Origin: Brevibacillus brevis
Lineage (GTDB): Bacteria > Bacillota > Bacilli > Brevibacillales > Brevibacillaceae
NCBI RefSeq assembly: GCF_900637055.1
Contig: NZ_LR134338.1
Coordinates: 6,039,501 to 6,103,500, forward strand
DNA length: 64,000 nt
Direction: 5' to 3'
Below are positions 42,405-51,489 of the stretch, piece after piece. Below the pieces are notes generated by a model. The model was not told the DNA's origin. It searched no databases and worked only from the letters and a program-made list of their open reading frames with translations. The position numbers were made by a program, and so were the translations under genes. Position 1 is the first letter of the stretch; each line of letters opens with the position of its first letter.

Positions 42405-45400
42405 TTACTGCTTAGGCAGTTTTTTGAGTTGGACCATCACACGTACGGTGATAACAGCCATCTCTGCACGAGTCAAATTATGAGTCGGCTTGAAGCTGTA
42501 GGTTGGCTTTTTCACGGATGGGTCATCGACTTCACCGTTCATCAACTTACCTTTGCTGACAGCCAGCACAGATGGAGCTGCATAGTAGCTTACATCTTTC
42601 GCATCTGTAAACATTTTATTCAATGCCACTTTGGATGCATCGAGCGTAGCCAATTTCATGTTGAGCGCACGCGCAATCATGATTGCTGCTTCTTCACGCG
42701 TCAGAGAATCGTCTGGACGGAAGTAGCCTGGCTGTTTTCCACGAATAATCCCAGCACGAGCAGCCGTCTCGATGTACTTGTACTCATAATCCCACGTATT
42801 GCGATTAGGGCGAACATCCGTGAAGGTTGGTTCTAACGGATCACGCTCATTGCTATCCTTATATGGCCCTGCGTTAATTGGCAGTGCCAACGCTTTTACC
42901 AGCATTGTGGCAAATTCACCGCGAGTCATGTCACGGTTTGCACCAAAACTGCTTCCGCTGTATGCCGGCATGATGCCTTTTGCATACAAGGTCTCAATCG
43001 CATCGCGAGCAAAATCATGGGTAATGACATCATCGTAGGATTCTCTTGTTTTCATGACCATGTAGTAACCAAATCCAGCAAACGGCACCTGTACGGTTTT
43101 CGCGCCGGTATTCACTACACCACCAATGTTTCTCCACTCGTCACCATTGTGATAGTAAATGGTCAAGATGTTGTTCGCAGCATTTACGATCGATGGATCA
43201 TACTTGATGGTAAGTGTTCCACGGAGGCTTGGAACAAGATTGTCTTGCCAACGGCTCTTAAAGTCCTGAGCATCGCCTTCATCGTAGTATGGATCACGTC
43301 CACCCGGAGCCTCTGTGTCGCCTGCATCGACATAGTACAACGGACTTGCGTAGTTAAAGTTGGATTCGAGTACCAGCCTGTCCTCCAAATTATCTTCTTC
43401 AATGGTTACTTGTCCTGTTGTTCGGTCTGCCATACCAAAATAGAGAGGCACATCGACAAAAATGTCTCCGTTTGGATTCTTCACTTCTTGGCCAGCACGG
43501 CTGTCATCTGGCGACAGCAATACGGTACCTTTTGGGAATTTCAGATCAAATTGCTTATCAAATACGCTAAACGCTACTTTCTTCCCTAATACATCACGAT
43601 ATTCAGCACCATTTACATTCGAGCTCGCATTGTAAATCTTGATTTCGTCTTTATAGGTGCTATCGCCTACTACAACCGAGAATTTTACTGTGTTTAAACC
43701 TTTTTTAAGAGCGACTGTAGATGTAAACACGTAGTAGGTTTCTGGAATTGTTTTTCCTTGGTCATCGTCGTAATAGAAATCAGGGTTTGTTGTATTCGTT
43801 ACTTTCGCTTCTGTTTTGCCGAACAAAACTTTGTCCGCATTTTCCGCAAACACTTTTACAACTGCACTGTTGCTATTAACGATGATGTATGGATCGTTTT
43901 CTTTTGCTTTTACTGGGGACAGAACTTCCCAGCTGGAATATTTCTGATCGATGTTGATGTCATAGCGAATGACAGTACCATTGTCATCTTCTGCTACGAT
44001 TGTGTAGACTGTTGTTCCACCCTTTTTCAGAGTCAGAGGGAAGAGCGCCAGTTTTTGTTCCTGATCTTTCGCATCGGTTACAGCATCTTGTACTTCTTCA
44101 ACAAGATCCCCATATTTCTTCGTGCTCATTTTCCCTTCAAATCGGGAACGAGACTGTGAATCAATGTTGTGCTCATCGAACAGGTCTTCCAAATCGTTAT
44201 TCAAAGCTGCTTCCAGACGAGTCTTTACGTATTCCTGATTCGTTGTGTCTTGATCCCAATCCCCACTCTTGTAGCGGAAATCATTGATCCGTTTTCCGTT
44301 CTTTTCGATATATACATGTGTTGCATCATTTACGGTAAAGCTCAGGCTGCTCAAGAAGTTGGCACCCGTCTTATAGGATGGGTCTCCAGCTTTTTTCATC
44401 AGCTCTTCGGTTTTACCATTGGAGATGATCTCCAGCTTCACATCCTCTACAGATGGCGTCTTGGATGTGTTGTAGGAAACATTATAAGTGAAAACCGTTT
44501 TTGGATCGTCCTTCAAAGTGATTTTCAGGACGTTGTTGCCCTTTTTATAAGCGAGTTGGTCTTTTTGGATCAGGAATGTGCCCTTGTTGGTATCGATATC
44601 GGTAATGTTGATAGTGGCTCCGTTCAACGTCGCCTCAATGTTACCTGACTTCAATACGTAGTTGTACACTTTCCCGTCAAGATTTCGGATATCGTTCTCA
44701 CTCTTCACTTGATATCCGTCTTCGAAGCTGCGAACCTGTCCAGTTGCATCTACATAGGTGATTTGCGCATATGGAGTAATACGAATATCCAGTGTATAGG
44801 CAGCAGATGTCGATGCTGTACCGCCATTATATCCAATTACCAATTTACCCTGACCCTGTGGAAGCTTTCTCAGCGTAAGTGTAAATCCATCGGACCCTGC
44901 CTGGATAACATAGTCAGTTCCTGCAGCCAATGTTTGTCCGTTGTAGGTAATGTTTACAGTAGAGTTTGGATTCGAGATATTTTGTGTGACGACCTTCAAT
45001 TCCAGCGGCGAAGTAACAATCGTATTTGCAGCCGTTGGAGACAACTCTTGTGCATTCGCCAAATTGATCACTTTTGTAATATTCGGCTTCGTGCTGTCCA
45101 AGTACTTGAACTCGTACTCGTAGTTCGCAACATTAATAAAGCCAGATGGAGAAGTTACGGTATTGTTCGATGCTTTTGTCAAGTATTGGTAGCTCAACGA
45201 TACTTTGTACGTTTTTCCATCCTGGAAGACTCCTGCTGGTACCCCCAGAGTTACCACATATTCGGTAAAGCCGCTTTGCGGATTGCCGATCGGTGTAAAT
45301 GTTAATCCACTTCCACTCTTGTATTCAGTCTTACTTCCACCTTCGGAAATCGTGACCTTGAATTCTTGGAACTGCTGCTCACCAGCAATATCTACAAATT

Positions 45401-46910
45401 TCAAAAGTGCCGCACCATTCAGTGTCATGGCTGGAGAATATGTTGCGCCTGTTACCGTAGATAGTTGGTTCGGCTGTAGTGATACTCCACCCAGCATTAC
45501 TTTGTAAAACTGATCAGAGCTTCCGGATGATGTAGTGGTGACCAACAGCTTGCGGACGAATGTCCCTACTTCTTTATTTTGGTTAAATACTCTGATTTCC
45601 AAGGTATTTTCACCAAGCTGCGATGGTACACTCAATCCAAAAGATCCGGTGCGGTTCACCTGTGTTTTGACTACATCACCTGTACGCAGGTTTTTCACTT
45701 CAACTGTATCTGCATTAAGTGCTTTTCCGTCCATGTTCAAATTCAGACGGTTGGTCGAAGGAACTGTGATATAAGTCGGACTCGAAGTGACATTCGGATC
45801 GTTCAGTGGTGTATCATTCACTTTCAAATCACTAACGAGTGGTGTGTTGTTGTATTGAACAAAGAACTGGTAGTGCTCTTTTGTTACATTTCCCACCTTT
45901 TCATAGAAGGCGACTTGATTCAGACCTGGTTTCAGGCTGATATTGCTAAATGTAAAAGTGCTTCCGTTAATTGATGGAGCCGTATTCGATAAATCCTGGA
46001 CGGTCTGGCCGTTGTTCGTAATCAGCTTGATTCGCAAGCTGCTTCCGGTTACACCACTGCCATACGTACCAATCAGTGTGATTGTGGAGTCGCCATAAAC
46101 CACAGGGTTATAGGCTGTCGTTCCACCTGAGAAATTTGTAATCGAAATCGGGCTATTCTGCGAGTTGTACTCGTAATAAATAACGTCACGCTCACCTGTA
46201 TTCGGTGCAAAAAGCTGTACAGCATTCAGACCAGGAGATAAATCAATATCTGGCAATACGCCTCCTGCTCCAGTTACAGTTCGAACGGTCACTCCGTTTA
46301 CTTGGACTTCGACAGCCTGCGTTTTATCCACTGCAGCTGAGATGGTATACTCGTATTCCAAGCCAGTTACTGTTCGGCTTGTAACCTTTTTGGGATCGCT
46401 TTGATGCTCACCTTGCCCAAAATTCTTAAATTTTAGCGGGCCTGTTCCCGAAGGGAGAGGCGTTGGTGTGTACTGAAAGTATATCTCTGTTGTATCGTTT
46501 GTTGGATCTAGCGTTACTTTTGGTCTTACCGTAACTTTAGTCACTGCCCCACTGCTGTTCAGTTGAAAATCCGGCAGTGTAATTTTGTCGTTTGCGAACA
46601 GTTGGTTATTCGCAAGGGGAACCCCATCAATTGCTACATCAACACCTTGACCATTTTTCGAGGTATCCTTGTAAAAAAGCTCGACACCATATATCAATTT
46701 CGATTTGGTCTTGAGTGGGGTACTGTACGCATAACCGTTACCGCTACCAGTCGCAAGATAGTCAGTTGGCGTCTTGATACCAGCCCCAGTATTCCAGTTG
46801 GAACCAAGTGCCGCAAAAGCAGGTACGGCAGGCAGAACACCTGTAACAATCAGCATCATCGTCAGGCACATTGCCAGCCAGCGACGGAATTGTTGATAGG
46901 ACTTGTTCAT
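42405..46910 (-). CDS. Large secreted SLH-domain surface protein
   Basis: A 1501-residue exported protein. An N-terminal signal (about residues 10-33, CLTMMLIVTGVLPAVPAFAA) is followed by many repeated Ig-like beta modules with recurring patterns such as LKPGLNQVAFYEKVG, SPGLNAVQLFAPNTG and KKGLNTVKFSVVVGD. Near residues 930-1000 there is a charged helical segment. The C-terminal 190 residues hold three SLH modules (ending DMTRGEFATMLVKAL, LTREEAAIMIARAL and LTRAEMAVITVRVM) that should anchor it to the wall polymer. Function unknown; it is likely a wall-bound surface protein. GGAGAGGTGAAAA precedes the ATG, and a terminator separates it from tagO. Confidence 0.9.
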   Translation of the reverse strand: MNKSYQQFRRWLAMCLTMMLIVTGVLPAVPAFAALGSNWNTGAGIKTPTDYLATGSGNGYAYSTPLKTKSKLIYGVELFYKDTSKNGQGVDVAIDGVPLANNQLFANDKITLPDFQLNSSGAVTKVTVRPKVTLDPTNDTTEIYFQYTPTPLPSGTGPLKFKNFGQGEHQSDPKKVTSRTVTGLEYEYTISAAVDKTQAVEVQVNGVTVRTVTGAGGVLPDIDLSPGLNAVQLFAPNTGERDVIYYEYNSQNSPISITNFSGGTTAYNPVVYGDSTITLIGTYGSGVTGSSLRIKLITNNGQTVQDLSNTAPSINGSTFTFSNISLKPGLNQVAFYEKVGNVTKEHYQFFVQYNNTPLVSDLKVNDTPLNDPNVTSSPTYITVPSTNRLNLNMDGKALNADTVEVKNLRTGDVVKTQVNRTGSFGLSVPSQLGENTLEIRVFNQNKEVGTFVRKLLVTTTSSGSSDQFYKVMLGGVSLQPNQLSTVTGATYSPAMTLNGAALLKFVDIAGEQQFQEFKVTISEGGSKTEYKSGSGLTFTPIGNPQSGFTEYVVTLGVPAGVFQDGKTYKVSLSYQYLTKASNNTVTSPSGFINVANYEYEFKYLDSTKPNITKVINLANAQELSPTAANTIVTSPLELKVVTQNISNPNSTVNITYNGQTLAAGTDYVIQAGSDGFTLTLRKLPQGQGKLVIGYNGGTASTSAAYTLDIRITPYAQITYVDATGQVRSFEDGYQVKSENDIRNLDGKVYNYVLKSGNIEATLNGATINITDIDTNKGTFLIQKDQLAYKKGNNVLKITLKDDPKTVFTYNVSYNTSKTPSVEDVKLEIISNGKTEELMKKAGDPSYKTGANFLSSLSFTVNDATHVYIEKNGKRINDFRYKSGDWDQDTTNQEYVKTRLEAALNNDLEDLFDEHNIDSQSRSRFEGKMSTKKYGDLVEEVQDAVTDAKDQEQKLALFPLTLKKGGTTVYTIVAEDDNGTVIRYDINIDQKYSSWEVLSPVKAKENDPYIIVNSNSAVVKVFAENADKVLFGKTEAKVTNTTNPDFYYDDDQGKTIPETYYVFTSTVALKKGLNTVKFSVVVGDSTYKDEIKIYNASSNVNGAEYRDVLGKKVAFSVFDKQFDLKFPKGTVLLSPDDSRAGQEVKNPNGDIFVDVPLYFGMADRTTGQVTIEEDNLEDRLVLESNFNYASPLYYVDAGDTEAPGGRDPYYDEGDAQDFKSRWQDNLVPSLRGTLTIKYDPSIVNAANNILTIYYHNGDEWRNIGGVVNTGAKTVQVPFAGFGYYMVMKTRESYDDVITHDFARDAIETLYAKGIMPAYSGSSFGANRDMTRGEFATMLVKALALPINAGPYKDSNERDPLEPTFTDVRPNRNTWDYEYKYIETAARAGIIRGKQPGYFRPDDSLTREEAAIMIARALNMKLATLDASKVALNKMFTDAKDVSYYAAPSVLAVSKGKLMNGEVDDPSVKKPTYSFKPTHNLTRAEMAVITVRVMVQLKKLPKQ

Positions 46911-47042
46911 TTTTTCACCTCTCCATATTATTCTGAAATTCTTATTTGTCCCGCTCCAAAAAAGATCGGGCAGTATACTTCTCCCTTTTCTTTATCGGAC
47001 AATTCCCTTCTGTACTTAAGTGTTTCCCTCCAAATTTTGGTG

Positions 47043-47082
47043 AAAAAAAGCCCCAGCATCAAAATGATGCCAGGGCTTTACG
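47043..47082 (-). terminator. Terminator after tagO
   Basis: Minus strand AAAGCCCTGGCATCA, loop, TGATGCTGGGGCTTT and more T's, 6 nt after the tagO stop. Confidence 0.92.
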
Positions 47083-47087
47083 TATTA

Positions 47088-48188
47088 CTAATTCGTCCGA
47101 CGCTGTTGTTCGGCTTGCTTAATTTTGATCCGTCTGTACGTATTAATCAGTGGGCGATGACGACGGCTAACGAGGCCAACGATCTCCGTTCCAAGATGGA
47201 TGACAATCAGTAGCGCGACCATGACGATAATCGTGGTCCACTTCGTCGTCTTCGTCAGCAAGATCGCCATCATTCCGAAGAAAATGCTAATGGAGTAAAT
47301 CGTGAGTACAGTTGAACGATGGGACAGACCCATGTTCAGCAAACAGTGATGCAAATGCCCTTTATCTGGGCTCGAAATCGGCTTTTTGTTCACGATCCTG
47401 CGCACGATGGCGAAGAACGTATCCCAAAGCGGCACACCCAGCACGACGATTGGGATGATAAAGGAAACGAACAACGCTTCTTTAAAGCCCATAATCGACA
47501 GAGCAGCCAGGTTAAAGCCCAAGAAAAGCGAACCGGTGTCGCCCATGAACAGGCGAGCTGGATGAAAGTTAAAGTAGAGAAAGCCCAGGATCGCTCCGAG
47601 GAGCACGAAACAGTAGGTCGCTACCTTGTAATCGTCCATCAACAAGGCCATGACACCCATTGTCCCTGCAGCAATCGCTGACACACCTGCCGACAGGCCA
47701 TCGAGACCGTCAATCAGGTTCACTGCATTGGTTACACCGACAATCCAAAACATCGTGATCGGAATCGCGAGCCAGAAAAGCCAGCCACTGCTGAAATCAA
47801 TGCTTCCGCTATACGGCAGATTCACGACACCGATCTTCAAGCCAAAAGGAATGACGACAATCGCTGTTGCGACTAGCTGTCCGAGCAGCTTCCACTTTGG
47901 CGAGAGCTGGTATTTGTCATCGAGCATGCCGACGACCATAACGATCGTACTTCCGAGGAAAATTCCCAACATTTCCGATAGGCTTGTATACGGGACAAAT
48001 AGGAAGAACGCAACCAGATATCCGATATAAATAGCCAAACCACCCATACGTGGCATGATTCGTGTGTGTACCTTGCGCTGGTTCGGGGCATCCACTGCTC
48101 CTACTTTTACAGCCAGGTTTTTTACATACGGTGTTGCAATAAACGATATGATCAGCGAAGTCAGAAATCCGAGGATTAGTGTAGACAT
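47088..48188 (-). CDS. tagO: Undecaprenyl-phosphate N-acetylglucosamine 1-phosphate transferase
   Basis: A 366-residue, multi-spanning membrane enzyme of the MraY/WecA/TagO family that moves GlcNAc-1-phosphate from UDP-GlcNAc to undecaprenyl phosphate, the first step of wall teichoic acid and of several wall polymers. It shows PNQRKVHTRIMPRMGGLAIY, the Asp-Asp motif GMLDDKYQLSPKWKLLGQ, NLIDGLDGLSAG, FMGDTGSLFLG and the cytosolic SPDKGHLHH loop. GAGAGGAG precedes the ATG. It follows tagA, whose product uses the lipid made here, so the pair fits wall polymer linkage-unit synthesis, possibly for the polymer that holds SLH proteins. Confidence 0.94.
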   Translation of the reverse strand: MSTLILGFLTSLIISFIATPYVKNLAVKVGAVDAPNQRKVHTRIMPRMGGLAIYIGYLVAFFLFVPYTSLSEMLGIFLGSTIVMVVGMLDDKYQLSPKWKLLGQLVATAIVVIPFGLKIGVVNLPYSGSIDFSSGWLFWLAIPITMFWIVGVTNAVNLIDGLDGLSAGVSAIAAGTMGVMALLMDDYKVATYCFVLLGAILGFLYFNFHPARLFMGDTGSLFLGFNLAALSIMGFKEALFVSFIIPIVVLGVPLWDTFFAIVRRIVNKKPISSPDKGHLHHCLLNMGLSHRSTVLTIYSISIFFGMMAILLTKTTKWTTIIVMVALLIVIHLGTEIVGLVSRRHRPLINTYRRIKIKQAEQQRRTN

Positions 48189-48215
48189 CGACTGTTCTCC
48201 TCTCTACGGATGCAT

Positions 48216-48953
48216 CTAGGAACGGCTACTCCATTTTTCTTTCAGTACGGTTAGAACAAACCGCGGAATAGCCAGTTGACGCTTCCAGCGAGTAGGCTCG
48301 GAAGCAAGTCGATAAAACCATTCCAAATGCAGTTTTTGCCAGATCTCGGGAGCGCGCTTCACTTTCCCGGAAATGACGTCAAAGCTTCCGCCTACCCCCA
48401 TCATCAGGGAGGCATTCAACTGATCGCGATACTTCGCCATCCATTCATCTTGTCTGGGCGCACCCAGTGCGACGAACAGGAGCTGCGGTTTCGCTTCGGC
48501 AATTTCCTGTACAATTTGAGGTTCTTCCTCTGGGCGAAAATAGCCATCCCGACATCCGACGATTCGAGCGTTCGGATAACGAGCACTCAGTTTGTCTTTT
48601 GCCAAATGAATAACATCTGGCTTGGCGCCGAGTAAATACACGCCCCACTGATGTTGATCGGCTTTCGTCATGAACGCTTCCAGAAGCTCCACACCCGTAA
48701 CGCGCTCATAAATCGGCTGATTCGTCCATTTGGCAGCGTATACGATTCCAATTCCATCTGGAACGACATAGGCTTGTTCTACAATAGATCGGAAAGCGCG
48801 ATTCTCTCTCGCTACCATGACGATTTCCGGATTGGCGGTGACCACGTGGGTCTTTTGACCGCTTTGTATGCGTTCTGTTATATAATCGACAGTCTCACGG
48901 AAACCGCGAGTCGTAAATGGCACATCTAGTATGGTTGCGACCTGTTTGGTCAT
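48216..48953 (-). CDS. tagA: WecG/TagA/CpsF glycosyltransferase (ManNAc transferase)
   Basis: A 245-residue GT26 enzyme, likely adding ManNAc to GlcNAc-PP-undecaprenol, the second step of wall polymer linkage-unit synthesis. Motifs include VVTANPEIVMVA, YVVPDGIGIVYAAKW, ERVTGVELLEAF, LLFVALGAPRQDEWMA and GVGGSFDVISGKVKRAPEIW, followed by the basic C-terminal tail LEWFYRLASEPTRWKRQ that binds the membrane. AAGGTGAAGAA is the ribosome site. Paired with tagO downstream. Confidence 0.93.
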   Translation of the reverse strand: MTKQVATILDVPFTTRGFRETVDYITERIQSGQKTHVVTANPEIVMVARENRAFRSIVEQAYVVPDGIGIVYAAKWTNQPIYERVTGVELLEAFMTKADQHQWGVYLLGAKPDVIHLAKDKLSARYPNARIVGCRDGYFRPEEEPQIVQEIAEAKPQLLFVALGAPRQDEWMAKYRDQLNASLMMGVGGSFDVISGKVKRAPEIWQKLHLEWFYRLASEPTRWKRQLAIPRFVLTVLKEKWSSRS

Positions 48954-49051
48954 TTCTTCACCTTCAAGTGCTTGTTAGTAAATGAATGTTTAAAAAGACG
49001 ACTTTTTAAACTACCTATTCATGCATGGAGTTGCCCATTAGCCATTCTACC

Positions 49052-49092
49052 CGAAAAGAAAGGCACATTCAAGATGATCATGAATGTGCCTT
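49052..49092 (-). terminator. Terminator overlapping the 3' end of fabZ
   Basis: Minus strand AAGGCACATTCA, loop, TGAATGTGCCTT then TCTTTTC. The upstream arm lies in the last codons of fabZ. Confidence 0.85.
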
Positions 49093-49536
49093 ATTTCCTG
49101 CCGTCAGGGCAAACATCAATCCACCCTCTGCTACTACTTTCCCATTTACCAGTGCTCTGCCATGCCCTTTGCCGACGGTTCCACGCACACGAGTAAGCTC
49201 AACCTCTAGTACCAGCGTATCTCCCGGCTTCACTTGATCTTTGAACCGGAATTCATCAATGCCTGCAAACAGTCCGATTTTTCCTTGATGTTCCTCCATG
49301 CTGAGCATCGCTACTGCCCCAACCTGTGCCAATGCTTCCACAATCAGGACACCAGGCATGACTGGATAACCAGGAAAATGGCCTTGGAAAAACGGTTCAT
49401 TGATTGTTACGTTTTTCACTCCAACCGCTTTTTTTCCTAGCTCCAGCTCTTCAATTCTGTCTACCAACAAAAACGGGTAACGATGCGGGATGATTTCCTG
49501 AATTTGCATAATATCCAAAGGCGCTTTGATTTCCAT
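49078..49536 (-). CDS. fabZ: 3-hydroxyacyl-ACP dehydratase
   Basis: A 152-residue hot-dog-fold dehydratase of fatty acid elongation. The active-site His is in IIPHRYPFLLVDRI and the Glu in MPGVLIVEALAQVGAVAML. The ATG at 49536 has GGAGCG nine bases upstream and gives the usual family length; in-frame starts exist 15 and 21 nt upstream. In Bacillus subtilis fabZ also lies just after mbl-flhO-flhP. It stands alone transcriptionally, with terminators on both sides. Confidence 0.95.
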   Translation of the reverse strand: MEIKAPLDIMQIQEIIPHRYPFLLVDRIEELELGKKAVGVKNVTINEPFFQGHFPGYPVMPGVLIVEALAQVGAVAMLSMEEHQGKIGLFAGIDEFRFKDQVKPGDTLVLEVELTRVRGTVGKGHGRALVNGKVVAEGGLMFALTAGNKAHS

Positions 49537-49650
49537 TATGTATCGCTCCATTTCCATACTTAACTAGACTTGTCTATGCATGAATACCCTTTGACTAACG
49601 AAACAATATAGATAACTCCCGCCCCAGTTGAACGGACAAGCGGGGTTAAG

Positions 49651-49696
49651 ATAAAAGGAGCACTTCCTCCCTACAGAGCGGGAAGTGCTCTTTTTC
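49651..49696. terminator. Terminator after pgsA
   Basis: GAGCACTTCC and GGAAGTGCTC form a 10-bp perfect stem. T's follow on the plus strand, and CTTTTAT on the minus strand, where it would end pgsA. Confidence 0.82.
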
Positions 49697-49700
49697 AACC

Positions 49701-50216
49701 TTACACGCGGTTCAACAGTCGAGCCTTTGCCAGATAAATCGCGCTCACAATAAATGAGAACGTTATAACCGACCAAAGTATCGCTTCACTGTACTCATAA
49801 CGGTACATAACGAGCGGAATGACCAGATACAAAAGAACGGTTGTCAGCTTACCATAGGCATTTGCAGGAACAGTTTTTTTGCCACGGAAATGATAAACAG
49901 CTCCTGTTACTATCATTGCCAGATCGCGCACAAAGAAAAACAGGGCGGCCCATACACTGATTCGATCCGTCAAAAATAATGAGGCGATGACCGCCAGCAT
50001 CATTAATTTATCTGCCAGAGGATCTAACATCATTCCGATGGTGGTCACAAGCTTATGCTTCCGCGCGATGTACCCGTCCGCAATATCGGTCACTCCCGCC
50101 AAAATCAAAATGCCTAAAGCGATTTCAACATGATACGGAAACTCCGAAAAAAAGACATACAGGTACAAAGGGATGAGCACGATGCGAAAGATCGTAAGCA
50201 AATTAGGAAGATTCAC
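49701..50216 (-). CDS. pgsA: CDP-alcohol phosphatidyltransferase (PgsA-like)
   Basis: A 171-residue integral membrane enzyme that forms phosphatidylglycerol phosphate from CDP-diacylglycerol and glycerol-3-phosphate. The metal-binding CDP-OH-P motif is seen as GVTDIADGYIARKHKLVTTIGMMLDPLADKL (positions 37-67 or so: D-x2-DG-x2-AR-x8-G-x3-D-x3-D). The start is the GTG at 50216, giving MNLPNLLTIFRI as in other PgsA proteins; the ATG two codons earlier touches the GGAGGG ribosome site with no spacing. B. subtilis has pgsA elsewhere, so a second phosphatidyltransferase (cardiolipin-type) cannot be excluded. Confidence 0.88.
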   Translation of the reverse strand: MNLPNLLTIFRIVLIPLYLYVFFSEFPYHVEIALGILILAGVTDIADGYIARKHKLVTTIGMMLDPLADKLMMLAVIASLFLTDRISVWAALFFFVRDLAMIVTGAVYHFRGKKTVPANAYGKLTTVLLYLVIPLVMYRYEYSEAILWSVITFSFIVSAIYLAKARLLNRV

Positions 50217-50303
50217 GGACATCCCTCCGTATTCAAATCGTCACTTCCTTTTTCAACCACTCGACCTATTATACTCTGTGGACAAACACCACAACAAGTC
50301 CTC

Positions 50304-50339
50304 GAAAAAATAGGAGCCCCAACCATAGGTTCGGGCTTG
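50304..50339 (-). terminator. Terminator after the epuA-like gene
   Basis: Minus strand AGCCCGAACC, TAT loop, GGTTGGGGCT, CCTATTTTTT. Confidence 0.85.
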
Positions 50340-50352
50340 TCCAGCTAGGTTT

Positions 50353-50607
50353 TTAGGTTTCTTCAAACATTAAATCCCACATATGTTTGTAGGTTCCTGG
50401 ATCGAATACATCAGACATTGGCTTCTTGCCAACCCCACCGTATCCGATCATCAAACCAATGACCAGTGAGAAAAACAGCAGGAGTGGGACCAGCACCATC
50501 TTGGCAACTCTCAGCCGCCAATTTTTGCCGCTCCGTTCCCGCTCTTTTCCTTTTGACTTAACTTCTTCGGTCTGACGCGGGAAACGTTTGCTCTTCCCTT
50601 GTTCCAT
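50353..50607 (-). CDS. EpuA-like small membrane protein (DNA-directed RNA polymerase subunit beta family label)
   Basis: An 84-residue protein with a basic N-terminal tail, one transmembrane segment (VLVPLLLFFSLVIGLMIGYGGV) and a short outside part ending in PGTYKHMWDLMFEE. This is the pattern of PF11772 (EpuA), whose members are often labelled RNA polymerase subunit beta without evidence. The ATG at 50607 sits behind GGAGGAGAGGAGC and is preferred to one six codons upstream. It follows flhP closely and probably belongs to the mbl-flhO-flhP operon. Function not established. Confidence 0.8.
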   Translation of the reverse strand: MEQGKSKRFPRQTEEVKSKGKERERSGKNWRLRVAKMVLVPLLLFFSLVIGLMIGYGGVGKKPMSDVFDPGTYKHMWDLMFEET

Positions 50608-50640
50608 GCTCCTCTCCTCCGTCATGTTGATTGTTATGGG

Positions 50641-51474
50641 TTATCTGCTTCTCAGTTGGTTGGCAATACCCATCATTTGATCACTGATGCCGACTGCACG
50701 TGAGTTTAATTGATATGCACGCTGAATGTTCACCAGCTGGGACATTTCCTCTGTCATGCTTACATTGGAGCCTTCCAATGCTCCTTGTCGAAGTGTAGCA
50801 TCGCCTGCAATGAGGGCATTGGTGTATTTGGTAGTTGGATTTGCACCGGAATCTAACTCGGCATCAAACAGATTCTGACCGACTTGCTGCAACTGATCAG
50901 GATTGTCTACTTTCCAAAGGCCGATATTGCCGTAAGACACTCCATTAGCAGTAAGCGCTCCCTCGGCAGTAATTTGAATATTGGTAACTGGCTCGGGCAA
51001 TACAATATTTACGCCGTTTTCGTCAGTCAAAATGTGACCAGAGGTAGTGTGCAATACATAACCTTGTTCATCATCATCAAATGAAACCTTGAAAGAGCCG
51101 TCGCGTGTCAATCGATTTTCCTCTTGAATGACAGCACCAGTAGCGTCCTTGATCTTGTGAGTGACTAGAAAATACCCGTCTCCCTCAACCAACACATCTG
51201 TTGGCACATCCGTGACTTTCACAATACCTTGACCGAGATCCAGCTTGGTCATGCCAAGACGGGCACCGCTTCCGATCCGAATCCCCACTGGCGTATTCCG
51301 ATTTTGATTGTCTGCTGCCGGCTGTTCATTCATCGAATCGGAGAGAAGCTCGGAAAACGATGCGACCCGGCGCTTGTACCCGATTGTATCAATATTCGCC
51401 AGGTTGTTGGCTGTATTGTCCAACGCTTGCTGAATACCGCGCATAGCTGATGTGGAAATATTAAGCGACTGCAT
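50641..51474 (-). CDS. flhP: Flagellar hook-basal body rod protein FlhP
   Basis: A 277-residue rod/hook family protein. N-terminus NISTSAMRGIQQALDNTANN with the SxAxGixxxQ..LDxxANNLANID-type motif, a middle beta part with LVEGDGYFLV, and the C-terminal motif EEMSQLVNIQRAYQLNSR. It would be exported by the flagellar machine and form part of the distal rod or hook. In B. subtilis flhO and flhP follow mbl in the same way. AGGAGGTAGGAAAG precedes the ATG. Its stop is 33 nt before the EpuA-like gene. Confidence 0.94.
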   Translation of the reverse strand: MQSLNISTSAMRGIQQALDNTANNLANIDTIGYKRRVASFSELLSDSMNEQPAADNQNRNTPVGIRIGSGARLGMTKLDLGQGIVKVTDVPTDVLVEGDGYFLVTHKIKDATGAVIQEENRLTRDGSFKVSFDDDEQGYVLHTTSGHILTDENGVNIVLPEPVTNIQITAEGALTANGVSYGNIGLWKVDNPDQLQQVGQNLFDAELDSGANPTTKYTNALIAGDATLRQGALEGSNVSMTEEMSQLVNIQRAYQLNSRAVGISDQMMGIANQLRSR

Positions 51475-51489
51475 CTTTCCTACCTCCTA

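Noticed and set aside
46972..47002. Promoter TTGTCC-19-TATACT before the 1501-residue SLH protein
   Set aside because: The -10 is good but the spacer is 19 nt, longer than usual; kept only as a possibility.
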